Assembly (NCBI GenBank): GCA_020720785.1
Contig: DYOA01000013.1
Span: 1 to 60,382 of the forward strand
DNA length: 60,382 bases
Origin: Leptospira biflexa
GTDB lineage: Bacteria > Spirochaetota > Leptospiria > Turneriellales > DYLW01
Direction of reading: 5' to 3'
The notes beneath the pieces are model-generated. The model was not told the DNA's origin and searched no databases. It saw only the letters and a list, made by a program, of their open reading frames with translations. The first letter of the stretch is position 1; every line of letters starts with the position of its first letter. The translations under genes were made by a program, and so were the position numbers. Below are positions 26,777 through 34,839 of the stretch, in pieces.

Positions 26777-27052
26777 TTAATAGAGTCCGTTTGTGTTTTT
26801 CAGGATTTCCAAAAGATAGATGGTTTTCCTGTCTTCATCAAAAAAATAAAAAAGGCTCATCTCATCCACCCGGTAACGATAGATAATCCCAAGGTTCCCG
26901 TGCAGACGCCGGATCCTTTTACCATACCGGGGCTCATTCTTCAGCACCGGGTATATTACGGACTTTACTTTTTGGTACAAGCCTTCATAGCTTTTCTTCT
27001 GGTAGCTTTTCTGGTATGAGGCTGTCTCCTTGATGGAATAGCTATTCGGCAT
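26777..27052 (-). CDS. RelE/ParE-family toxin
   Basis: 91 residues from ATG 27052, an internal start whose codon lies 11 bases inside the antitoxin gene; a longer start at 27073 would be less typical. The pattern is that of RelE-like ribosome-dependent nucleases or ParE gyrase toxins: YQKKSYEGLYQKV helix, RRLHGNLGIIYRYRVDE and SLFYFFDEDRKTIYLLEI strands. No catalytic assignment is possible by eye. It is translated with, and presumably neutralised by, the RHH protein just upstream. Confidence 0.82.
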   Translation of the reverse strand: MPNSYSIKETASYQKSYQKKSYEGLYQKVKSVIYPVLKNEPRYGKRIRRLHGNLGIIYRYRVDEMSLFYFFDEDRKTIYLLEILKNTNGLY

Positions 27053-27284
27053 CAGCCATATCTCCTTTTTCAATTTCTTTCAGGGAATTTTTTAAGTTCT
27101 TAATAAATTTCTTATTCTCTGATAAACTCTTCATTTCTTCTCTGCTCACAAAGGAAGACTCCTCGATAAAGTGCAGCGTAGCATATTCAATGAAATTGGA
27201 TATTGTCCGCCGTTCCGCATCCGCAGCTCTTTTGATGGTCAGATAATCCTCATCTTCCAAGCGAATGGTAATTGTTTTTGCCAT
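27042..27284 (-). CDS. Ribbon-helix-helix antitoxin
   Basis: 80 residues. The N-terminus KTITIRLEDEDYLTIKRAADAERRTISNFIEYA is a CopG-type ribbon-helix-helix DNA-binding domain. The acidic C-terminal helix (EEMKSLSENKKFIKNLKNSLKEIEKGD) is suited to wrap the toxin. A GGGGGG site precedes the ATG, and it comes first in the operon, as antitoxins usually do. Autorepression at the palindrome upstream is likely. Confidence 0.85.
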   Translation of the reverse strand: MAKTITIRLEDEDYLTIKRAADAERRTISNFIEYATLHFIEESSFVSREEMKSLSENKKFIKNLKNSLKEIEKGDMADAE

Positions 27285-27293
27285 AATCCCCCC

Positions 27294-27340
27294 AAATATT
27301 CATATTTATTCAATAATATTTATTTACAGTGCTGTGTCAA
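27294..27340 (-). promoter_or_regulatory. Promoter and likely operator of the toxin-antitoxin operon
   Basis: On the minus strand, TTGACA (plus 27335-27340), a 16-base spacer and TATTAT (27313-27318). An inverted repeat AAATATT (27294-27300) / AATATTT (27315-27321) overlaps the -10 box and start site, the usual place for RHH autoregulation. Confidence 0.65.
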
Positions 27341-27379
27341 TTAATATTATGCTTTTATGTTCACTTTTTTTAAGGTTTG

Positions 27380-27407
27380 TTTCAATTTTTTGCATAAATG
27401 TTAAAAT
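27380..27407 (+). promoter_or_regulatory. Candidate promoter of the RsbU-type phosphatase gene
   Basis: TTTCAA (27380-27385), 16-base spacer, TAAAAT (27402-27407). It leaves a leader of about 57 bases before ATG 27471, with AGGGG as the ribosome site. It is AT-rich and weak. Confidence 0.35.
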
Positions 27408-27470
27408 AGCCTCTTTTTTTTATTTACACCAAGCACAAGGGTTTAAAGTGGACACGGGGATAGGGGTAAA

Positions 27471-29636
27471 ATGTTACAAAAAATCCAGGATTGGAAAATA
27501 TCCAACAAATTATGGGGAATGGCATGGCTGGCAATAATCGCATTATCCATCACGGGAGCCATTGGGATTTATAATATTGATACGGGAAGGCGTTCCACCT
27601 TTACCGCGTTGAAATATAATATTGCCATTACCAATGCTGTGGACATTTCACGCTCCGCACAGGCGGATTTTAAACTGCAGGTTCAAGAGTGGAAAAATGT
27701 ACTCCTGAGGGGGCATGATCCGGCCTTATACAAAAAGTACTGGGCTGGCTTTGAAAAACAGGAAATTGTGGTACGGAATCATCTGAAGAAACTCATGCCC
27801 ATATTCCGGGAATTCGGGCTGGATGAATCCATGGTGACAGATGCTATCGATGAAAATATAAAACTGGGACAGAAATACCGGGAGCATGTTCGTTTCTTTG
27901 TTCCGGGAAGCCTGACCACCACTTTTGCCATTGACAAAGCCGTCCGGGGTATTGACCGGAAGCCGGAAGAAAACATAGATGCCATCGTTAAATACATCCA
28001 TAATTTTCAACTCACGGAAATGGAGAAAATCCGGAATGAGACTCAAACCCGGCAGATTATCAGTCTTTCCGTTTCCGCTCTTTTTGCGGTCTTATCCGCC
28101 ATTATCCTGTTCCTGGCGGCCCGGGTAATCATCAATTCCATCAATTTTCCACTTTTGCACACCATAAAGATTTTCAATAAAATTGGGAAAGAACGGCTCT
28201 CAAACCGGATTATACTCACCAGAAAAGATGAGATTGGTGACCTGTGGCGGGCACTTGATTCCATGCAGAAACAACTGCTGGATAAAAACAACCATCTCAC
28301 CCAGGCCAATGAGAATTTGAATCATACCTTACACCAGGTACGCAAGCTGAAGGAAGAACAGGATGGGGATTATTTCCTGACCTCCCTTCTGATGCAGCCA
28401 TTGAACGGTAATTACAGCCACTCCAAATTTGTGGATATTGATTATATTCTGGAGCAGAAAAAGAAATTTAAATTCCGCAACTGGGAAAAAGAAATAGGCG
28501 GGGACTTGATTGTGGTGAACGATATTGAGCTGAAAGGAAAACCCTATATTGTTTTTTTAAATGCGGATGCCATGGGAAAATCCATCCAGGGAGCCGGCGG
28601 TGCCCTGGTCATTGGCTCTGTTTTCCGTTCTCTCATAGAGCGAACAAATTTATCGACCGCTGCAAAGAATATTTCTCCGGAACGATGGATGAAAAACGCA
28701 TTCATTGAAATTCACAAAGTATTTGAATCCTTTAACGGTTCCATGCTCATATCGTCCGTTCTGGGGCTGGTTGACGAGAAAAGCGGCCTGCTGTACTATA
28801 TCAATGCAGAACATCCCCACGTGGTTATCTACAGGGATAAAACGGCCCGCTTTCTGGATGAAGGAATCATGTTGCGGAAACTGGGTCATCTGGGGGCAGA
28901 TGGGAAAATAACCATCGGTACATTTAAACTTTTCCCGGAAGATATATTAATCGTGGGATCGGATGGAAGGGATGATCTCCAGTTGGGGGAAAAAGAAGGA
29001 AAACGCATTATGAATGAGGATGAAAAATTATTTTTATCCATAGTAGAGGAAAACCATGCAGACCTGAAAAATATCCGTAAAAGACTGGAAAACCATGGAA
29101 TCATCACGGATGATCTTTCCCTGCTGCGGATTTTTATTAAGCCGCAGGAAAGCCCTCAACTGGACCTGAAAGCAGATATTAAAAATAGCCTGAAAGACCT
29201 GCATTACATTGAAAATAACAAAACCCTTGGGGAGCGTCTGGCAAGCATAGAAAGTGGATTTTTAAAGGAATTCCCCTGCCATCCCGCTCTTCTGAGAGAT
29301 TTGACCTGGGGATATCTGAAAGTGAAAGAATATAATAAATCCTATGAATATGCAAAAAAATATACGGATGTCCAGCCGGAGCATTCCGATTATCTGTATC
29401 TGGCTTCCTATTCGGCCAAGAAAACCGGTAATCTGCAGGACGCCGCTGACTATGGCGAAAGACTCCGGCTCCGGGATAGAAATCTCCAGAGAAATCTGCT
29501 GAATCTTGCTGATATTTATCTGGCAATGAAAGAGAATAACCGTGCGATGAAACTGACAAGAGAGGTTCTGGATATCAATCCCGAACATAAAGTGGCTAAA
29601 AGAGTCTATCAAAAACTGGTGAAAGATGCTGTCTGA
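27471..29636 (+). CDS. Membrane RsbU/SpoIIE-type PP2C phosphatase with HAMP and TPR
   Basis: 721 residues. TM1 (about 17-36), a mainly helical periplasmic sensor (to about 203), TM2 (about 205-228), HAMP (about 230-282), a coiled segment, then a PPM phosphatase domain (about 335-565) with metal aspartates in IGGDLIVVND, NADAMGKS, SDGRDD and the late DDLSLL. The tail (about 570-720) has TPR-like helices, including YNKSYEYAKKYTDVQPEH and NRAMKLTREVLDINPEH. Such enzymes dephosphorylate anti-anti-sigma (STAS) proteins in partner switching. No STAS gene lies beside it, so the partner is elsewhere. It is a likely counterpart to the RsbW-like kinase at 38482. Confidence 0.88.
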   Translation: MLQKIQDWKISNKLWGMAWLAIIALSITGAIGIYNIDTGRRSTFTALKYNIAITNAVDISRSAQADFKLQVQEWKNVLLRGHDPALYKKYWAGFEKQEIVVRNHLKKLMPIFREFGLDESMVTDAIDENIKLGQKYREHVRFFVPGSLTTTFAIDKAVRGIDRKPEENIDAIVKYIHNFQLTEMEKIRNETQTRQIISLSVSALFAVLSAIILFLAARVIINSINFPLLHTIKIFNKIGKERLSNRIILTRKDEIGDLWRALDSMQKQLLDKNNHLTQANENLNHTLHQVRKLKEEQDGDYFLTSLLMQPLNGNYSHSKFVDIDYILEQKKKFKFRNWEKEIGGDLIVVNDIELKGKPYIVFLNADAMGKSIQGAGGALVIGSVFRSLIERTNLSTAAKNISPERWMKNAFIEIHKVFESFNGSMLISSVLGLVDEKSGLLYYINAEHPHVVIYRDKTARFLDEGIMLRKLGHLGADGKITIGTFKLFPEDILIVGSDGRDDLQLGEKEGKRIMNEDEKLFLSIVEENHADLKNIRKRLENHGIITDDLSLLRIFIKPQESPQLDLKADIKNSLKDLHYIENNKTLGERLASIESGFLKEFPCHPALLRDLTWGYLKVKEYNKSYEYAKKYTDVQPEHSDYLYLASYSAKKTGNLQDAADYGERLRLRDRNLQRNLLNLADIYLAMKENNRAMKLTREVLDINPEHKVAKRVYQKLVKDAV

Positions 29637-29642
29637 TATTTC

Positions 29643-30608
29643 TTAATAAATTCGCCTGAATATACGGTTCCATCGGATAAATGCATTGGTATACTGACCG
29701 GTAACCCACTGGAAGATATTCTTTATGGGGTTGCTCTCCACAATACCACGAGTTCCCCAGTTCACACTGAAATAGGACATAAATACCTTTCCGTGAATAT
29801 TTTCTATATCCACCAACCCCCACTGGGTGGAGGGTTGCATATCTCCCGATGATTCCTGGAAATGGTAATAATCAAAGCATTTTTTATACTCGTCTTCATC
29901 ATAAACCAGATTACAGCCTCTGGAATCATCGGAATTATCCCTGTTATCCCCCATAACCATATATTTCCCGGTGGGAATTTTCCACGTCCTGTCCGGATTT
30001 TTCATATAGTTCACCATTCGGAATCGTGGCATATAGGGAGATGAACTCTCCAATTCCCTTTCCTGTAGCATGTAATGGGATACAATGACTTTTCCGCTCC
30101 GGGGATCATGAATATCTTCCCGGTAAAGCCGGAGAAATTCGATATTATCATGATCCAGATCAGCAATGGGGGATAAATCCGTTAATCTGGATGTCCGGTA
30201 TTTTTTCCCATTAATATAAATTTCGTTATCCTTAATTTCCACTGTATCCCCCGGCACACCAATGACTCTTTTTACCAGGGTTTTTCCGCTGAAATTATCC
30301 CGCTGGGGTGGAGTAAAGGTGACAATATCCCCCCGGCCTGGTTTGTCTATGCGAAAAAGCGAAATTTCCGTGAAGGGAATGGTTATGGTGTAACGCATTT
30401 TATTCACAAACAGGAAATCCCCAATTTTCAGCGTGGGTTGCATGGATCCGGAGGGGATATTATTTGCATCCAGAACAGCACTCTTAAAGGCAAATACCCA
30501 GAAAACAATCACCAGCAAAGAAAAAATACTGTAAAGAAACGATAATTTCTGATAAAATTCTTTTTTTTGGTAATGGAATCGGTAATAAGCATGGATAATT
30601 TTTTTCAT
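29643..30608 (-). CDS. lepB: Signal peptidase I
   Basis: 321 residues from ATG 30608, preferred over a TTG at 30632 because AGGA lies seven bases upstream. One membrane helix (about 22-43) is followed by the serine site IPSGSMQPTLKIGD (catalytic Ser of the GSM), the general-base Lys in LVKRVIGVPGD, and box D MGDNRDNSDDSRG. It cleaves signal peptides of exported proteins on the outer face of the inner membrane. The protein is longer than average, with an insert around YREDIHDPRSGKV. It follows the small cytochrome gene by 13 bases, so the two are co-transcribed. Confidence 0.95.
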   Translation of the reverse strand: MKKIIHAYYRFHYQKKEFYQKLSFLYSIFSLLVIVFWVFAFKSAVLDANNIPSGSMQPTLKIGDFLFVNKMRYTITIPFTEISLFRIDKPGRGDIVTFTPPQRDNFSGKTLVKRVIGVPGDTVEIKDNEIYINGKKYRTSRLTDLSPIADLDHDNIEFLRLYREDIHDPRSGKVIVSHYMLQERELESSSPYMPRFRMVNYMKNPDRTWKIPTGKYMVMGDNRDNSDDSRGCNLVYDEDEYKKCFDYYHFQESSGDMQPSTQWGLVDIENIHGKVFMSYFSVNWGTRGIVESNPIKNIFQWVTGQYTNAFIRWNRIFRRIY

Positions 30609-30621
30609 ATATTTTCCTGTT

Positions 30622-31110
30622 TTATTCCTCAAAGTATGAATTTTCCATATCCACCCGTCTATGGCATTCGGAGCAGTGAGTTATTATTTTTTTATAATGC
30701 ATATAAAAGATATTCTGGCAGGCCTCATTACAGCTCTGGATGTTTTTACCGGATGCGTATGCAGCAGCGGCGTCCCCATGCATTTTCTGGAAATAGACAA
30801 AAAGGTTTTTTCCCTTCAATTTGCTGGAAAGCGACGGAAACACATTTTTATAATAAGGGGAACTGGCAACCGTGAAGGAAGACAACTGCGAAAACCGGCG
30901 GAAAACCACCTTGGGCTGGTTCAGGGTTGCGGCCGATACCATCTCCCGGATGGCGATATCCATTTCTGTCATTTCCCTCCGGAGTGCTTTTTTTTCTGCG
31001 TGACTCAGCTCCAGCCGGTTTTTCCCGGAATCCGCATGCAAAATCTGGCCGATGGATAAAGCCATTAAAAGGAAAAAAACCATGAATATAGGTTTGTCAG
31101 GAACCGTCAT
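30622..31110 (-). CDS. Small secreted c-type cytochrome, cytochrome c'-like
   Basis: 162 residues. A signal peptide (PIFMVFFLLMALSIGQILHA) precedes a mostly helical body. A single haem-attachment motif CSECH lies near the C-terminus (about 147-151), the position seen in four-helix cytochrome c'/c556 proteins. Two more cysteines (SCNEAC) precede it. Members bind gases or shuttle electrons in the periplasm. The role here is unknown. It is directly ahead of lepB in the same direction. Confidence 0.7.
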   Translation of the reverse strand: MTVPDKPIFMVFFLLMALSIGQILHADSGKNRLELSHAEKKALRREMTEMDIAIREMVSAATLNQPKVVFRRFSQLSSFTVASSPYYKNVFPSLSSKLKGKNLFVYFQKMHGDAAAAYASGKNIQSCNEACQNIFYMHYKKIITHCSECHRRVDMENSYFEE

Positions 31111-31189
31111 TCATCATACTTTTTTTTTATCCTGCGTTGTCAAAATGAAAAATGGTTTACAGGGACTCTCTTGCCATTAATCTACTATA

Positions 31190-33343
31190 ATGGGAAAAAA
31201 AATCGGAATTACCGCATGGATTTGCCTAACCTTAGCATTATTTCCTGTTTTCACAGTATCCGCAGGGGAACTCTCTTCCGTAATCCATCTGGAGAAACAA
31301 ACCTGGATGGGGTTTCCCGGATTCTCCAGTGATTTGACCCATATCCCCCCCTCCGATGTCCGGAAATATCTGGAGGAATCCAGGATAGAAGTAAAATATT
31401 TTCAGAGTTTTCCCATCCTGATTACCCGGGAATGGAAAAGCAGTAACTCAGATTATTCATCCTACACGCTTCTCACCTTTTTCCGAATTCCGGAGCCCCA
31501 AAAAGAGAATGATGTCCCGTCTGCTCCAGCCATAGCCAGAAACTATATTCTGCATTTTTCCGGTATTGGAGAAAATTTCCGGGTTTATCTGAACGGAGAG
31601 CTTATTGATGACCAGCTCAATGAGGACAAAAAGATAGGAGAAATTCTTTCTCGCCGTAGCAAAAGGAATTACCGGATTCTCCTTCCCGGGCATATTCTCC
31701 GGAATGATAATCTTCTTCTCATCCATTTAAAAGGGCAGAATATTCCAATGTCATTTTTTTTCAATCCGGAATACGGTCTATTTTTCCGGGGTGACTATTT
31801 CATCACCAGCGAACTCCATTTGCCGGATAATACCATTTGGGATGTTTCAGGTTTTTTCTTTATAGTATTTTTTCTTCTGGGAATAGTTTTTCTGATTATT
31901 TACCTGGGAAATAAAAATGAAAATTACAATGCTGACTTTTCTGCTCTGTCCTTTGTTTTTTCCTTAAATGCACTATCGCAATCATCCATTTTCACTATAT
32001 TTACGGAGATGGACACCGGAATCATTACGTATCTGGAAGCAGTTTCCGTTTCCTTGGTTCCCTTACTTGCCTCTCGATTTATTTTTTCATACTGGAAATT
32101 AAAAATCCGGCCAAAGTCCGTTCCCTTTTTCCTGGATTTACTGCACTGGATAATGCCCGCAGTGGTGGTATTTATTCCCTATTCCATGATTCATTTTGTG
32201 GTCCAGCTAACCGTGCTTTATTATATTCCCCTCACAATTTATCTGGGTTTTTTTGTTTTTGTGCATATATCCCTGGGTAAAAAAACTGCCCGGAGATTAC
32301 TGGCGGTAATAATTATTTATTTTCTCTTTCTTTCTTTGCATATCCTGGACTATTTCTGCACCAGAAGCGGAAATAATTATACCTACTATGGCTTTATGCT
32401 GATTGCGTTTTTTCTGTTGTATTCTTTTTCCGAAAAATTCAGGTTCCAGAAAATAAAAAATGAAGCGTTAAAAGAATACTATCTGCAAGTCAACCAAGCA
32501 TACTCCCGGTTTATCCCTCATGAATTTTTTCGCTTTCTCCGGAAAAAAGATATTCTGGATGTAAAACTGGGAGATCAGATTGAAAAGGAAATGACCATTC
32601 TTTTTTCGGACATACGCAGTTTCACCCAGCTTTCCTATCGTCTCACAGAAGAGGAAACCTTCAATTTAATCAATGAATACCTGGCCTATGTGGTCCCGGT
32701 AATTAAAAAGCATAATGGTTTCATAGATAAATTCATCGGTGATGCGATTATGGCCCTATTCCCGGAAAATTCCCAGGATGCGGTGGAAGCCGCCATTGAT
32801 ATGCATAAGGCACTGGAAGAATTCAATAAAAAATCTGAGATTGAGCTTAAGGTAGGGATTGGAATCCACACCGGAAATCTGCGTCTGGGAATCATTGGAG
32901 AAAAGGAAAGGATGGAAACAACGGTCATTTCTGATGCGGTCAATCTTGCATCCAAAATTGAAAGCCTAACAAAATTATATTCTTCAAAAATCCTGTTAAG
33001 CGGCAACACATTTTTCAATCTGGATGATCCCAGCCTCTATCACTTCCGAATCATCACCCGCACACTGGTAAAGGGAAGTGATTCACCGGTGGGCATTCTG
33101 GAAATATTCAATAACGAAGATGATGTTATGGTGGAGAATAAATTAAAATATAAGTTCATTTTTGAAAAAGCGTTTGCAGACTATGTGGGCAGGGATTTCG
33201 TTGCCGCGTATGACCAGTTTTCCCGGATAAAAAATGAGTTTCCGGAAGATAAGGCGGTGGATATTTTTTTGAGCCGGATTTTGGAATTTAAAAAAAATCC
33301 ACCGAATGATAAATGGAATGGAACGGAGATCGTGACCGGATAA
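31190..33343 (+). CDS. 7TM-type membrane cyclase (class III), transition-state Arg replaced by Lys
   Basis: 717 residues, a paralogue of the gene at 3306. Signal peptide (1-25), an extracytoplasmic beta domain (about 30-210), seven helices (about 218-415), a linker (SRFIPHEFFRFLRKKD), then the cyclase domain (about 465-640). Metal aspartates D474 and D518, Lys514 and Asn585 are present, but the transition-state Arg is Lys589 (VNLASKIES). Activity may therefore be low or altered. The tail has TPR-like helices and ends in PPNDKWNG, matching PPSDRWQG in the paralogue. The stop overlaps the next ATG (TAATG). Confidence 0.87.
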   Translation: MGKKIGITAWICLTLALFPVFTVSAGELSSVIHLEKQTWMGFPGFSSDLTHIPPSDVRKYLEESRIEVKYFQSFPILITREWKSSNSDYSSYTLLTFFRIPEPQKENDVPSAPAIARNYILHFSGIGENFRVYLNGELIDDQLNEDKKIGEILSRRSKRNYRILLPGHILRNDNLLLIHLKGQNIPMSFFFNPEYGLFFRGDYFITSELHLPDNTIWDVSGFFFIVFFLLGIVFLIIYLGNKNENYNADFSALSFVFSLNALSQSSIFTIFTEMDTGIITYLEAVSVSLVPLLASRFIFSYWKLKIRPKSVPFFLDLLHWIMPAVVVFIPYSMIHFVVQLTVLYYIPLTIYLGFFVFVHISLGKKTARRLLAVIIIYFLFLSLHILDYFCTRSGNNYTYYGFMLIAFFLLYSFSEKFRFQKIKNEALKEYYLQVNQAYSRFIPHEFFRFLRKKDILDVKLGDQIEKEMTILFSDIRSFTQLSYRLTEEETFNLINEYLAYVVPVIKKHNGFIDKFIGDAIMALFPENSQDAVEAAIDMHKALEEFNKKSEIELKVGIGIHTGNLRLGIIGEKERMETTVISDAVNLASKIESLTKLYSSKILLSGNTFFNLDDPSLYHFRIITRTLVKGSDSPVGILEIFNNEDDVMVENKLKYKFIFEKAFADYVGRDFVAAYDQFSRIKNEFPEDKAVDIFLSRILEFKKNPPNDKWNGTEIVTG

Positions 33344-34839
33344 TGCGGTATTTTTTCCTGATATCATTATTCCTTCATGTATATTTCTTTCAGTATCTCT
33401 GGAACACGGGAAGAGAAACCTTTTCGTATGCCGGGTGTAATCTGGAAGAGTCACCCAGCCGGGAATTCCAAATCCAGTTGGCAAAAAATAATCCCTCCCG
33501 CAACATGACGGATTCCTGGAGTAAGGACGGGAAGGACAGTAAAGATAAAACCAAAAAACTCCAGATGCCCCCGGATAAGCAGGATAAGAAGATGCTGGAG
33601 GATTTCAAAAAATACATGGAGAATGAATATTCCATGAATACGGAAGACTCCGGTGAGCTGCTGGATCTTCTGGATAAAAGCCGGGGATTAGAGAAGCATA
33701 ATCCCATATCTCCGGACCAATTGGTGCCCAATTCCGGGGTGGATAAAAAATATATTATGCGGGAACGCCAGTATAAAGATATTACTGTAAAGGATGTTTT
33801 TCCCACCCTTAAAACCATCCGCAGCCCTTTTGAAGAAATTTTACGCCAGTCAGAAGACGATCTGATATTTTTTGAAAAAAGAAATTCCATCATACGGGAC
33901 TTTGAGAGCTACCAGAATGGGGAAAAATTTTACAGTCCCAAATTCCGTATTACCATTAAAAATAAGCCAGAAAAATCCCGGTCTCCGCTTTTTTTCCCGC
34001 AAAACAAAAGAATTGCTTATCTTGATAAAACCATAGAGGAATCCAAGGAAGACCAACTCCAAAATTTTATCCGGGATTTTATGGGTTATCATCCACAGGA
34101 GGGAGATCTGCCGGTTTTCATCCGGGATCTCTATTTTCAGAATCTCCAGCGTATTGCATACCGTTTCAGCTATGATCCCACGTATTTTTATATAGATTAT
34201 TTTCAGGAAAATTTAAACAAGGAATCTTTTCTGAAAAATTCCCTTCATCTTATGTCCATTTTACCGGGGACAAGATCACAGATTGAGCTGGGTTTCTCAG
34301 TGGAAAACATCTATGAAATCCAGTCTAATGCATGGGATTTATATTTTGAATACCGGGATATGAATCCGGATTTGAAAGCCAAGGAAAATCCCCCCAATAG
34401 AATCCGGACATTAACCCTATTGGAGAACAAATACCGGAAATTACTGGAGAGAGAGAATATAAAAAATAAAATACAACTTAAAAAACTATATTTCCAGCGG
34501 CGCTTGGAGATTATGGATTTTCTGGAAAAACAAAGCCCAGATCACTATCGTATAGCAGATATCCACTACCAGAGGGGACGTATTTACTGGCAGCAGTTTT
34601 CCGATCATAACAATCCCGCATATAAGAACAAAGCTTTGGAAGAATGGAAAAAAATTCCCTCGCTCATCTCCAGAGAAGATATTTTTCAAAAAGAATATAA
34701 CGAATTAATCCGCATCCTCCATACCTCCCCGGATAATTCTGTGGAAATCAGTATCCGTATGTTTTTTCTCCGGGATTTGAGGGAAAAACTGTCCGAAAAG
34801 AAGGAACGGGAAAGCCGCCTTCTCTGGAATTCAGGATAA
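33343..34839 (+). CDS. Unknown protein with TonB-like N-terminal anchor
   Basis: 498 residues from ATG 33343, which overlaps the cyclase stop and fits coupled translation. The N-terminal helix FFLISLFLHVYFFQYLW carries Ser8 and His12, the SxxxH spacing found in the TonB membrane anchor. The rest is hydrophilic and charged: a Lys/Asp-rich linker (about 45-95), then mainly helical sequence with no known domain. It was not recognised. The gene pair suggests a job with the cyclase. The convergent dnaE overlaps its last nine bases. Confidence 0.6.
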   Translation: MRYFFLISLFLHVYFFQYLWNTGRETFSYAGCNLEESPSREFQIQLAKNNPSRNMTDSWSKDGKDSKDKTKKLQMPPDKQDKKMLEDFKKYMENEYSMNTEDSGELLDLLDKSRGLEKHNPISPDQLVPNSGVDKKYIMRERQYKDITVKDVFPTLKTIRSPFEEILRQSEDDLIFFEKRNSIIRDFESYQNGEKFYSPKFRITIKNKPEKSRSPLFFPQNKRIAYLDKTIEESKEDQLQNFIRDFMGYHPQEGDLPVFIRDLYFQNLQRIAYRFSYDPTYFYIDYFQENLNKESFLKNSLHLMSILPGTRSQIELGFSVENIYEIQSNAWDLYFEYRDMNPDLKAKENPPNRIRTLTLLENKYRKLLERENIKNKIQLKKLYFQRRLEIMDFLEKQSPDHYRIADIHYQRGRIYWQQFSDHNNPAYKNKALEEWKKIPSLISREDIFQKEYNELIRILHTSPDNSVEISIRMFFLRDLREKLSEKKERESRLLWNSG

